Part shown: in pieces, positions 1-8,362 of the stretch
How positions within the stretch are numbered: the stretch's first letter is position 1
Layout: each line of letters starts with the position of its first letter
Source: Polyangiaceae bacterium
GTDB taxonomy: Bacteria > Myxococcota_A > Polyangia > Polyangiales > Polyangiaceae
Direction of reading: 5' to 3'
Assembly (NCBI GenBank): GCA_029261965.1
Contig: JAJDAH010000077.1
Location: forward strand, 1 to 63,248
Length of the DNA: 63,248 nt
Notes under the pieces: model-generated
The model's database searches: none
Told to the model about the DNA's origin: nothing
The model's input: the letters and a program-made list of their open reading frames with translations, nothing else
Translations under genes and position numbers: made by a program

Positions 1-39
1 GAAGTTTTCGTCAGTCGAGGGGAAGGGTTGGTTTGCCAT
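1..39 (-). CDS. Possible 5' end of an unidentified gene (partial)
   Basis: An ATG on the minus strand at 39-37 opens a frame that runs off the left edge of the window. Only 13 codons are visible, reading M-A-N-Q-P-F-P-S-T-D-E-N-F. There is no strong Shine-Dalgarno sequence in front of it. The gene would lie downstream of bfr and glyA in the same direction, after a gap of about 285 bases. The fragment is too short to recognise and may not be coding at all. Confidence 0.3.
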   Translation of the reverse strand, partial: MANQPFPSTDENF

Positions 40-324
40 GATGTTTTGCTCGTGTGTCAGGGCGAGCCGAGCCTCTGCGCGTGGGCGCACGATCGGCGTC
101 GCGGTTTCGGGTCGCTCGGGCTCGGACGTCAGTCGACGTCATTCGCTCCCTGGCTGCCCTCAGGGTTCAGAGGCTTCGGCTGAAGCTCTCTGTTCGCCCC
201 GCCCGCATTGGGCAGCGCGTCGGATTCAGGGGGTTAGACACGGCCCCCCTGGCGAGGTTCCCACCTCGTGTCATTCCGGTGAGTTATGGCCGCGGCGGAT
301 TCCGCCTGAAACGAAAAAGGCGAG
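40..324. other. Intergenic region, no gene seen
   Basis: Frames are open on both strands because of the high GC content, but none has a recognisable protein, a good ribosome binding site or a convincing start. I see no tRNA-like fold and no clear terminator behind the glyA stop. Confidence 0.5.
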
Positions 325-1587
325 CTACGCGGGGATCCCGGGGGGCGGGAACGAGCGGCAAAGCTCTTCGACCTCCCGAGCGACCTGCGTGAGCAGTGCA
401 TCGTCGTCCGGGGCAGCTACGACACGATCCATCCAGTCGGCGAGCTTCAACATCTCGTCTTTGCCCATCCCGCGCGATGTGATTGCGGGCGTGCCGATCC
501 GGAGACCTGACGGGTCGAAGGGTTTGCGCGGATCGAACGGCACAGAGTTGTAGTTCCCGACGATCCCGGCCTTGTCGAGCGCCTGAGCCGCGACCTTGCC
601 GGGCACGTTCTTGGGCGTGAGATCGAGCAGGATCAAATGGTTGTCGGTGCCGCCGGTGACGAGGTCGAACCCCTTACCCGCCAGCGCCTCGGCGAGCACC
701 TTGGCGTTGTCGACCACGTTCTGGGCGTAGGTCTTGAACTCGGGCATCGACGCTTCTTTGGCGGCAACGGCAATCCCGGCAGTCACGTGGTTGTGCGGCC
801 CCCCCTGAAGCCCCGGAAAGACGGCGCGGTTGATGGCCTTGGCGTGCTCCTTTTTGCAAAAGATCATGCCGCCGCGTGGCCCCCGGAAGGTCTTGTGCGT
901 CGTGCTCGTGACGACGTCGGCGATGCCAATCGGCGAAGGGTGCACCCCGGCGGCCACGAGGCCCGAGATATGCGCGATGTCTGCTGCCAGCACGGCGCCG
1001 ACTTCGTCGGCGATTTCGCGGAACTTGTCGAACTCGAGGATGCGCGGATAGGCGGTCGTGCCGCACCACATGAGCTTGGGTTTGTGCTCCTTCGCGAGCG
1101 CACGGACTTCGGCAAAGTCGATCCGGTGATCTTCTTTTCTCACTCCGTAGGCGTGGCTCTGGAAGTATTTTCCCGTGATCGAAACGTTCCAGCCGTGGGT
1201 CAGGTGCCCACCGGCGGGAAGCCCGAGACCCATGATCGGATCATGCGGTTGGCAGAAGGCGAAGTAGACGGCGAGGTTCGCCGGACTGCCGCTGTAGGGC
1301 TGCACGTTGACGTGATCCGCCCCGAAGAGCTCGCAGAGGCGCGAGCAGGCGAGATTCTCGATCTCGTCGACGATCTGCTGCCCTTCGTAGTAGCGCTTGT
1401 TCGCATACCCCTCGGAGTACTTGTTGGTGAGAACCGAACCGCTGGCTTCGAGCACGGCTCGCGAAACGTAGTTCTCGCTCGGGATGAGCCGGAGCTTGAC
1501 CGTCTCGCGGCGTTCTTCGTCGGCAATGAGTTGGGCAATCGTCGGGTCGACGACGGATAGGGTGGGCTCGCGGTTGGATTCGTTCAT
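325..1587 (-). CDS. glyA: Serine hydroxymethyltransferase
   Basis: This cytoplasmic PLP enzyme interconverts serine and glycine and loads one-carbon units on tetrahydrofolate. The 420-residue protein has the usual family length. The signature S-T-T-H-K-T-F-R-G-P-R-G-G is present, with the PLP-binding lysine at K232. The N-terminal part carries the expected L-I-P-S-E-N and Y-S-E-G-Y segments. The start at 1587 was chosen because GGAGG lies a few bases in front of it; the frame stays open upstream through bfr, but those codons do not resemble the family. The gene follows bfr by 14 bases in the same direction, so the two are probably cotranscribed, an unusual pairing. Confidence 0.97.
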   Translation of the reverse strand: MNESNREPTLSVVDPTIAQLIADEERRETVKLRLIPSENYVSRAVLEASGSVLTNKYSEGYANKRYYEGQQIVDEIENLACSRLCELFGADHVNVQPYSGSPANLAVYFAFCQPHDPIMGLGLPAGGHLTHGWNVSITGKYFQSHAYGVRKEDHRIDFAEVRALAKEHKPKLMWCGTTAYPRILEFDKFREIADEVGAVLAADIAHISGLVAAGVHPSPIGIADVVTSTTHKTFRGPRGGMIFCKKEHAKAINRAVFPGLQGGPHNHVTAGIAVAAKEASMPEFKTYAQNVVDNAKVLAEALAGKGFDLVTGGTDNHLILLDLTPKNVPGKVAAQALDKAGIVGNYNSVPFDPRKPFDPSGLRIGTPAITSRGMGKDEMLKLADWMDRVVAAPDDDALLTQVAREVEELCRSFPPPGIPA

Positions 1588-1601
1588 CGGTGCCTCCGAA
1601 G

Positions 1602-2072
1602 CTAGCCGTAAATTTGTTCTGCGAGGTAGCGCTCTTTTCCGATCTCGTTGACCTGGTGAAGCTGCGCTTCGAGCCAGTCGACGGATTCTTCTTCGTTTTT
1701 GAGAATCGATTCGAGCAGGTCGCGGGTACCGTTGTCCGCCTTGTCGCGGGCCAGCGCGATGGCATCGTTGAGACGTTTCACCGCGTCGACCTCGAGGGCC
1801 AAATCCACCTCGTGCTGCTCGACGGGATCTTCGCCGACTTTGACCGGGCTCAATCGCTGCATGTTCGGTATGCCGTCGAGAAACAGGATCCGCTCGATGA
1901 TGTCGTCGGCGTGTTTCATTTCCTCGAGCGACTCCTCCCGCTTCTGGCTGGCGAGCTTGGAGTAGCCCCAGTTGGCGCACATCTTGTGATGAACGAAGTA
2001 CTGGTTGATCGCCGTCAACTCGGCGGTGAGCACCTCGTTCAGTGCCTCGATGACCTTCGCATCACCCTTCAT
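1602..2072 (-). CDS. bfr: Bacterioferritin
   Basis: Heme-containing ferritin that oxidises Fe(II) and stores it as a mineral in a 24-subunit cytoplasmic cage. The 156-residue length is normal. The ferroxidase ligands E18, E51 and H54 and the heme ligand M52 are all at the positions known for the family, so the enzyme should be active. The gene is transcribed away from bfd, whose product releases iron from bacterioferritin. The 254-base divergent region holds a Fur-box-like site close to bfd. bfr leads directly into glyA. Confidence 0.96.
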   Translation of the reverse strand: MKGDAKVIEALNEVLTAELTAINQYFVHHKMCANWGYSKLASQKREESLEEMKHADDIIERILFLDGIPNMQRLSPVKVGEDPVEQHEVDLALEVDAVKRLNDAIALARDKADNGTRDLLESILKNEEESVDWLEAQLHQVNEIGKERYLAEQIYG

Positions 2073-2276
2073 TTTTCATCACCTCCACCCGGCCGGGATG
2101 AGCCGGGATGAGCCGAGCCTTAACGAGCGAACGGGTCGACGTCGACGACAATGTTTGCAAGCGAAAGTCAGTTGCAGCGGCGACCGGCGTGACCAAAGTT
2201 GCTCAGGGCTTGTCCACAACGTGCCCCCATGTTCCAGCCTCAAAAAGGTCGGGAGCGCTCGTTCTCGTCTCTAAAT

Positions 2277-2295
2277 GATATTGACTTTCATTTTC
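2277..2295. promoter_or_regulatory. Fur-box-like operator
   Basis: The 19 bases GATATTGACTTTCATTTTC match the classical Fur palindrome GATAATGATAATCATTATC at 14 positions. The site is a small AT-rich island in GC-rich DNA and sits about 30 bases before the bfd start and about 200 before bfr. It is well placed for iron-dependent repression of bfd. The match is seen directly; Fur control is inference. Confidence 0.6.
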
Positions 2296-2326
2296 AACAA
2301 CCTATGTTCCTCGAACTGGTGCCGAG

Positions 2327-2569
2327 ATGATCGTCTGCCACTGCAACATCGTAACTGACCGAAAAATCAGGGATTGTGTCCGTAACGGCGCCGTCGATCT
2401 GGCCGACGTGACGCGGGCTTCGGGCGCGGGCGCCCACTGTGGCGGCTGCACCGCAGCGGTGGAGCAGGTGATCGAGGCCGAGATGCTCGTCGAGCACTCG
2501 ATGCGGGCGAGTCGCGTGGGCCTGTCTCGACGTGAGCTCGGAGATCCGGCTTTCACCGAGCGTGCCTAA
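2327..2569 (+). CDS. bfd: Bacterioferritin-associated ferredoxin-like [2Fe-2S] protein
   Basis: An 80-residue BFD-type protein. Four cysteines fit the [2Fe-2S] pattern of the family: C4-x-C6 near the N-terminus and C38-G-G-C41. Bfd binds bacterioferritin and passes electrons to the heme so that stored iron is reduced and released. It lies divergent from bfr, which supports the role. The C-terminal 25 residues beyond the cluster domain are not conserved in a way I recognise. No strong Shine-Dalgarno sequence precedes the ATG. Confidence 0.92.
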   Translation: MIVCHCNIVTDRKIRDCVRNGAVDLADVTRASGAGAHCGGCTAAVEQVIEAEMLVEHSMRASRVGLSRRELGDPAFTERA

Positions 2570-2682
2570 ACGCACCGTTTCACTTACCTTTCGGCCGAAA
2601 GCAGGTCTGCCCGCCGACGGCACCCAGAGCTCGAGGGCGGTACCTCGACGCGCGGGTCCGGCTGGTTAAACTCGCCTCGCTA

Positions 2683-5600
2683 ATGCCGAACCGAGGAAGG
2701 GACAAAGCCGGGGGCGATTCCCCGTCCGCGACGGGGGAGCGTCCCGCGCCGACGTCGGCCGCCCGGCATTTGAGCGAGCCCCTCGACAGCGCCGAAGATT
2801 TGTCCGCCGACGCCATCGACGTCGTCTCCGGCGCATTTCACGAAGAAGACAGTGCTCCGCCGAGCATCCCGTCGGCGGCGGTTCTGGACTCCGAGCTGAC
2901 CCATCCGACCATCCCCGGGGTCACCAAGCAGATCCACCCGGGGAGCGTGCTCGCTCATCGCTACGAGGTCACGAGCGTGCTCGGCGAAGGCGGGATGGGC
3001 ATCGTGTACCGGTGCCGGGACCAAGCATCCGGCGAGAACGTCGCTGTGAAGATCGTCGTGCCACCCGAGGGCAAGCACCGCGACGAGTACATCATGTGGT
3101 TCTACAAAGAGGCGCGGGCGCTCGCCGCCCTCAATCACGCCGCTATCGTTCGTGCTCTCGACTTCGGGCAGTTGGTCGACGGCTCGCCGTATTTGGCGAT
3201 GGACCTCGTTCCAGGGATCTCGCTCCACGATTTGGCGCAAGCGCGATTGTCGTGGCCACTGATTTGGTCACTCGGCCGTCAGGTTTTCAGCGCCCTGGCG
3301 CATGCCCACGCGCGCGGAATCGTGCACGGCGACCTCAAACCGTCGAACGTGCTCGTCGAGGAGGTCGACGGTGACGCCCCCCGAGTCCACATGCTCGACT
3401 TCGGTCTCGCGTGGCTAAAACAAGATCCGCACGACGAGCGGCTCGACGGGGAGAAGGCACTCGAGTTCACGCCCCACGCCGGCGCCGGGACGCCGGGCTA
3501 CATGGCTCCAGAGCAGATCCAGCACGAAATGCATCACGTGTATGGCCCGACGGACCTCTACGCCATCGGATGCATCCTCTACAAGCTCATCAGCGGCCGC
3601 TCGGTCTTCCACGGGGATCCGAAGGAACTGCTCAAGCTCCATGCCTACGAAAAGGTCCCGAAGCTCGACCCACGAATCGAGGTTCCGACGGAGCTGCCGA
3701 AGTTCGTTCATCGACTGCTTCGCAAGCGTCCTTGGGACCGGTTCGAATATGCCGCGGATGCGCTCCGCGAGTGGGACCGCTGGCGGCCGCCGCCGAAGGT
3801 CGATCCCAAAGTCTGGGTATTCCCCAAGGTCACTCGCGTCGACTCACCGCGCGCGGCAGAAAGCACGAAAGCGACTGGCGAGACACCGCCGAGCCGTGGA
3901 TTGGAAGCCGCCGCCGAGCACGCACCGGGACTGTTGAGCATTCGCCCGAGCCCGATGGTGGGGCGCGAGGATGCTCGCGAACAGCTGCTCTCGATCGCCA
4001 AGGACATCATCGAAGGCGAGGGCTCACCACATCGCCTCGCGATTCTCGTCGGACCGGCCGGCGTCGGCAAGAGCCGGCTCGCCGAATGGCTTTGCGAAAC
4101 GATGCACGAACGCGGCGCGATGGTGCCGCTGAAATCGCGCTATCGCCCGGTGCGTGGACCCCTCGACGGCATGCTCGGCGCCGTCGTACAGAACCTGAAC
4201 TTCGAGCGCTCGACTCGAGAAACCATCGAACGATCGCTGCTGAGCCGGTGGAACGTCGCCGCGGACGACAAGAACGGACGCGCCTGGGTCGCCGGCGCAG
4301 CAGAATGGCTTCGCCCCGCTCGCGGCGGGGACGCAGCGATCGGACCTAGCGGGATGAGGTTCACCCTCGATACTCTCGAGGTCCGCCGTCACGTCATCCG
4401 CTACACGCTGCGCCGAATCGCGGGCAAGCGGCCGCTCTTGTTCTGGTTCGACGATCTGCACCACGCTGCCGAAACGACCTTCGAAGGGCTCTTGCGCATC
4501 CACCGCAACGAGCCCGACATCCGCATCATGATGGTCGCCACGGTCCGTGCCGAGGACGTGCAACTCGGCACGCCGGCCGCCGAAAGGATCCGCCAGCTCA
4601 GGGAAACCATGCGTGGTGACGTCATCGACCTGCAGGCACTCGACGAAGAGACGACGTGCAATCTGCTCCGCGCGTCCTTGCCGCTCGACGATCCGTCCAC
4701 CCTGGAGGCCGCACGGCGCAGCCGAGGCAATCCGCTCTTCGCGCTCCAGCAGCTTCACGCCTGGGCGCTCGCCGGGCAGATGGAATTTCTCAACGGGGTC
4801 TACCGGGTTCCGCCGGAAGTTCTGGCTGTCCGGCCGAAGACGACGGCCGAGCTCTGGGACAGCCGAGTCGCAGCGCTACCGGAAACTCAGCGGGTCGCCG
4901 CCTACGCCGTCGCGTCGCTCGGAATCGACGTACGGCGAGACGTGTTGCACGCTTTGCTCACATCGCTCTCGCTACCGGCGGACGAAGCCATCAACAACCT
5001 CCAGGTGGCAGAAATCATCTTGCCTCGAGGGCCTGGCCGCTACTCCTGGCCACACGCCCTGTTGCTCGAACACTTGATAGCTCAGCTCAACGAGCGCGAG
5101 GACCGGGGCCGCGTCTACCGTGCGGCCGCCGAAGCCCTCGGTCGCCACCCTGCGGCAAACACCCGTCGCGTGGTTCGCCAACGCGTCATCAATCTCTTGA
5201 ACGCCAACGCGCCGGATACGGCCGCGAGCATGCTCTTCGACTTCATTTCGGACTCCTGGAACGGGGCCCGCGAGCCCAGCGCGACGATCGCCGACCTCGA
5301 GCTGCTCAAGGGGCACGTCAAGGGCAGGTCACTGGCGCTGAAGCATCGCTGGCAGGCCGAGGCCCTCCGCCACGTCGGCCGCCCAGAGGAGGCGCGCACA
5401 CACGCCGACATCGCGCGGGCAAGCTTCGAAGAGCTCGAGGACGAGCACAACATGGCGCACGCCCTGCGCTTACTCGGCCACGTGCTGAGCGAGATTGGAG
5501 AATCCGCCGAAGGGCTGCTGTTGTCGCAACTTGCCTACCAGATTTTCCAGAACCACAAGAACGTCCTAGGCCAAGCCCAATGCGAAGCCGTCGTAGCCGA

Positions 5601-6399
5601 GCTCGAGTATCTGCTCGGCAACTACGAGCGAGCCCGCGCCATGGCCGAAGCGGGCGACGAGCACTTCGCCCTGCTCGAGCAACCTCTGGGGCGTGGTCAG
5701 TGCCTGCTTCTTCTCAGCTGGATCGACCACAGTGAAGGCGCCACCGAGCGGTCTCGGCGACTCACCCTCGAAGCGCGACACGAGTTCGAGTCCGCGGGTT
5801 ATCGGCTGGGCATCGCGCAAACCGACGCCTCGCTCGCGCACATCGAGCACCGATTGCTCAACTACTTCAGCGCGGCACGTGGCGCTGAAGACGCCCTGAG
5901 TGCCTTCGAGACGCTGAACAACCCGCGCGGGCAAGCAGGCAGCGAGCGGCTGCTCGCCATGATCGGCATCGACACCGACGACCTGGACAAGGCCGAAATC
6001 CACGCCAGTCGGGCCGCTCAAATCTTCGAGAGCCTGGCGGATCCGTGGGGTGTCGTGGAATCGAGGCTATTGAGCTGTCAGGTCGCGCTCGCCCGACGTG
6101 ACCTCGACAACGCCCGGGATCTGTTCAATCAAGCCACGGCAATCAGCGTCGAAGAGGCTGAGCCAAAGCAGCACCGACTGCTCACTCAGACGTGGTTGGC
6201 CGCGGAAAGCGGCGACATGGACGGCGCTTTCGACGCGCTCGAAGCGGCTTCCGACGTGTTCGGAAATCGCTCCCGAGCCGGCGATCACACTCCGCACTTG
6301 CTTGCGCGCTTCGCTCGGAATGAATGGCCACCACACGTCTACGATCGAATTCAGTCGTGGCGGGCACTCCTGCACGATCGCTCGCGGCACGACGAGTAG
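2683..6399 (+). CDS. Ser/Thr protein kinase with fused AAA-type ATPase and TPR region
   Basis: A 1238-residue cytoplasmic signalling protein. The kinase domain spans about residues 93-360, with a Gly-rich loop (G-E-G-G-M-G), ATP-binding K123, a catalytic loop reading H215-G-D217-L-K-P-S-N, a D-F-G motif and an intact A-P-E motif. The loop has HGD in place of HRD. An ATPase domain follows: Walker A G-P-A-G-V-G-K-S near residue 457 and a Walker B-like L-F-W-F-D-D near residue 586. From about residue 850 to the end the protein is helical and TPR-like. The order kinase, STAND-like ATPase, TPR is known from PknK-type regulators and is common in myxobacteria. There is no membrane segment and no DNA-binding domain that I can see, so it probably relays a signal by oligomerising. 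Substrate unknown. Confidence 0.93.
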   Translation: MPNRGRDKAGGDSPSATGERPAPTSAARHLSEPLDSAEDLSADAIDVVSGAFHEEDSAPPSIPSAAVLDSELTHPTIPGVTKQIHPGSVLAHRYEVTSVLGEGGMGIVYRCRDQASGENVAVKIVVPPEGKHRDEYIMWFYKEARALAALNHAAIVRALDFGQLVDGSPYLAMDLVPGISLHDLAQARLSWPLIWSLGRQVFSALAHAHARGIVHGDLKPSNVLVEEVDGDAPRVHMLDFGLAWLKQDPHDERLDGEKALEFTPHAGAGTPGYMAPEQIQHEMHHVYGPTDLYAIGCILYKLISGRSVFHGDPKELLKLHAYEKVPKLDPRIEVPTELPKFVHRLLRKRPWDRFEYAADALREWDRWRPPPKVDPKVWVFPKVTRVDSPRAAESTKATGETPPSRGLEAAAEHAPGLLSIRPSPMVGREDAREQLLSIAKDIIEGEGSPHRLAILVGPAGVGKSRLAEWLCETMHERGAMVPLKSRYRPVRGPLDGMLGAVVQNLNFERSTRETIERSLLSRWNVAADDKNGRAWVAGAAEWLRPARGGDAAIGPSGMRFTLDTLEVRRHVIRYTLRRIAGKRPLLFWFDDLHHAAETTFEGLLRIHRNEPDIRIMMVATVRAEDVQLGTPAAERIRQLRETMRGDVIDLQALDEETTCNLLRASLPLDDPSTLEAARRSRGNPLFALQQLHAWALAGQMEFLNGVYRVPPEVLAVRPKTTAELWDSRVAALPETQRVAAYAVASLGIDVRRDVLHALLTSLSLPADEAINNLQVAEIILPRGPGRYSWPHALLLEHLIAQLNEREDRGRVYRAAAEALGRHPAANTRRVVRQRVINLLNANAPDTAASMLFDFISDSWNGAREPSATIADLELLKGHVKGRSLALKHRWQAEALRHVGRPEEARTHADIARASFEELEDEHNMAHALRLLGHVLSEIGESAEGLLLSQLAYQIFQNHKNVLGQAQCEAVVAELEYLLGNYERARAMAEAGDEHFALLEQPLGRGQCLLLLSWIDHSEGATERSRRLTLEARHEFESAGYRLGIAQTDASLAHIEHRLLNYFSAARGAEDALSAFETLNNPRGQAGSERLLAMIGIDTDDLDKAEIHASRAAQIFESLADPWGVVESRLLSCQVALARRDLDNARDLFNQATAISVEEAEPKQHRLLTQTWLAAESGDMDGAFDALEAASDVFGNRSRAGDHTPHLLARFARNEWPPHVYDRIQSWRALLHDRSRHDE

Positions 6400-6540
6400 G
6401 CTCGACTACTTCTTGATCTTCATCGCCTTGCCGCTCTGACCCCCACCGGAGGTCTTGCAGCTCTCCTAGGGGTCGCTGGGCGGAGCGATGCCGCCACCGC
6501 CAAGCCAAGCCAAGCCAATCATGAGACGACGCGACTGAGG

Positions 6541-6575
6541 AAAAGATTCTGCGGCGGAAGTGAATTTTCTGCCGC
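6541..6575 (-). terminator. Probable intrinsic terminator of the membrane-protein gene
   Basis: Read on the minus strand just after the stop at 6578, GCGGCAGAA and TTCCGCCGC can pair with one A-C mismatch around a seven-base loop (arms at 6567-6575 and 6551-6559). TCTTTT follows within a few bases. This fits a factor-independent terminator. The rest of the gap 6400-6577 between the two convergent genes holds only a short CCAAG simple repeat near 6509-6520. Confidence 0.6.
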
Positions 6576-6577
6576 CT

Positions 6578-7096
6578 TCAGCCCAGTGCGCCGGCCACGA
6601 CGACGACCGCCACGACCACGAACACCACGCCCGCGAGCGCCGGAAGGAGCGCGCTCGCCCTCGCACCACCGGCGGCGACGTGAGCGTCCCAAAGCGGCCG
6701 CTGCTCGCGACGCCAGCCCATGGCGAGCGCCACCGTCGCTCCAATCGAACCACCGCGGGCGACGGCATCGGGTACCCAGTCGGCCAACACCACGGCGATC
6801 ACGACCAACGCGACAAATGCTCCCATTCCGAGAAACGACGCTGCCCGCGCCTTGTCCGGCTCGCCCGCGCGCCGCCAGTTCGCCGCAACCAAAAAACCTC
6901 CGAACAAGGGCGTGAACAAGACCGTGATCACGACGATCGCCAGCGGACTGAACAGCTCGTAGCCCGGCGGTTCCTTGGCGCGTTTCTTCCGCGTCTTCGT
7001 CGGGGACTCTGCAACACCGGGAGGGGCGTACACGGCGTCGAGAGTGTCGTCCTCATCCAGCGTCGCAGGCAGTTTCTGTTTGGTCTCGTTGCTCAT
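6578..7096 (-). CDS. Small integral membrane protein, unknown function
   Basis: A 172-residue protein. The first 45 residues are hydrophilic and charged, with a K-K-R-A-K basic patch. After this come about four hydrophobic segments, the first starting at the F-S-P-L-A-I-V-V stretch and the last a very V-rich C-terminal helix. The topology suggests a cytoplasmic N-terminus and a four-helix membrane domain. I do not recognise the family. The start at 7096 was chosen because the upstream part of the open frame is Arg-rich and non-protein-like. The gene is divergent from the kinase at 7199, with about 100 bases between them. Confidence 0.7.
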   Translation of the reverse strand: MSNETKQKLPATLDEDDTLDAVYAPPGVAESPTKTRKKRAKEPPGYELFSPLAIVVITVLFTPLFGGFLVAANWRRAGEPDKARAASFLGMGAFVALVVIAVVLADWVPDAVARGGSIGATVALAMGWRREQRPLWDAHVAAGGARASALLPALAGVVFVVVAVVVVAGALG

Positions 7097-7198
7097 CGTC
7101 GTGCGTGCAACGCAAGCATCGCGCAAGGTGCGCGCGGCGTCGACTGCGAGGCAAACCCTCCTTGACGCGAGGCGCCTGCGCAGCCACCGTGAAGAATC

Positions 7199-8362
7199 GT
7201 GGCGCGCCGCCCCAACCCATTTCACGTTCAGGCGGAAAAGCGCGTCGGGCAGACGCTCGCAAAAAAGTGGCACCTCGATCGCCTGATCGACATCGGTGGC
7301 ATGGCCGCGGTCTACGAAGCCACCCACCGGAACGGCCGTTCGGTAGCCGTCAAAGTGCTGCACAAGATCTACTCCGAGGAGGGCAGCGCCCGCGAGCGCT
7401 TCCTACGCGAAGGGTACGTCGCCAACCAGATCGGCCATCCGGGGGCCGTCGCAGTGCTCGACGACGACGAACTAGACGACGGCACGGTGTTCCTCGTGAT
7501 GGAGCTTCTCGACGGACAATCACTCGAGCAACGACTCGCCGCGCGCAAAACGATGCCGGTACCGGGAGTGCTCTACATTGCGGACCAAGTTCTCGATGTG
7601 CTCGCCGCCGCCCACGACAAAGGCATCGTCCACCGAGACATCAAACCGCCGAACATCTATCTGACGTTGAACGGCGAAGCCAAGCTGCTCGACTTCGGAC
7701 TGGCACGGGTGCGCCAGCGCACGATGGAGGTGTCGAAGACGCGCACGGGCATGGTGATTGGGACTGCGTCCTTCATGCCACCCGAACAAGCACGCGGGCG
7801 GCACGAGATGATCGATCACCGTACGGACATCTGGTCCGTGGCGGCCACCATGTTTCGGGCGCTCACGGGCCGGTATGTGCACGAGGGCACGACGCCAAAC
7901 GAACGCCTCATCAAAGCCATGGCGGAAAAGGCGCCGTCGCTTGGCGAGGTCGCGCCGGACATGCCGGCCGAGGTCGTTGCACTGGTGGACCGGGGGCTGG
8001 CGTTTCAAAAGTCCGACCGCTGGTCTGACGCGCGGACCATGCAGAAAGAGCTTCGCGCCGTGTACGAAGCCGTCGAGCGAGAGCCGATTCCGAGCTTGCG
8101 CCGACTACCGAAGATGGTGCCGTCGAGCGTCGTGCCGACCATCGAAATGTCCGACGAAAATCTCAGCGACATCCATGTGAGCGTCGTCATCGATTCGGGC
8201 GACCCTGGGAGCGTCATCGTCGAATTCGAGAACGACCACGGCGGCGCGGCCAAAGTCGAGCTGAGACGAAAAACTGAAGCCGCGCCGAACGATAGCGACG
8301 AAATCACCGAGGTGAGCGTCGTCGAGCCGATCGACGACGCTCCCCGCACCAAGGGCCGATGA
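7199..8362 (+). CDS. Ser/Thr protein kinase, cytoplasmic
   Basis: A 387-residue Hanks-type kinase starting at GTG. Kinase domain at about residues 26-285: I-G-G-M-A loop, V-A-V-K lysine, H145-R-D147-I-K-P-P-N catalytic loop, D-F-G-L-A, and the sequence P-P-E at the A-P-E position. All catalytic residues are present, so it should be active. There is no membrane helix; the C-terminal 100 residues are acidic and include a short beta-rich stretch. The stop codon overlaps the hemL start (ATGA at 8359-8362), so the two proteins are translationally coupled. This pairing with a heme-biosynthesis enzyme is unusual; the substrate is not known. Confidence 0.92.
   Translation: MARRPNPFHVQAEKRVGQTLAKKWHLDRLIDIGGMAAVYEATHRNGRSVAVKVLHKIYSEEGSARERFLREGYVANQIGHPGAVAVLDDDELDDGTVFLVMELLDGQSLEQRLAARKTMPVPGVLYIADQVLDVLAAAHDKGIVHRDIKPPNIYLTLNGEAKLLDFGLARVRQRTMEVSKTRTGMVIGTASFMPPEQARGRHEMIDHRTDIWSVAATMFRALTGRYVHEGTTPNERLIKAMAEKAPSLGEVAPDMPAEVVALVDRGLAFQKSDRWSDARTMQKELRAVYEAVEREPIPSLRRLPKMVPSSVVPTIEMSDENLSDIHVSVVIDSGDPGSVIVEFENDHGGAAKVELRRKTEAAPNDSDEITEVSVVEPIDDAPRTKGR

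Noticed and set aside
637-1560. Plus-strand open frame over glyA
   Set aside because: Fully inside a well-defined gene on the other strand.
6405-6465. Orphan C-terminus-like peptide on the minus strand ending Q-S-G-K-A-M-K-I-K-K
   Set aside because: A stop lies only about 19 codons upstream and there is no start codon in between; probably chance.
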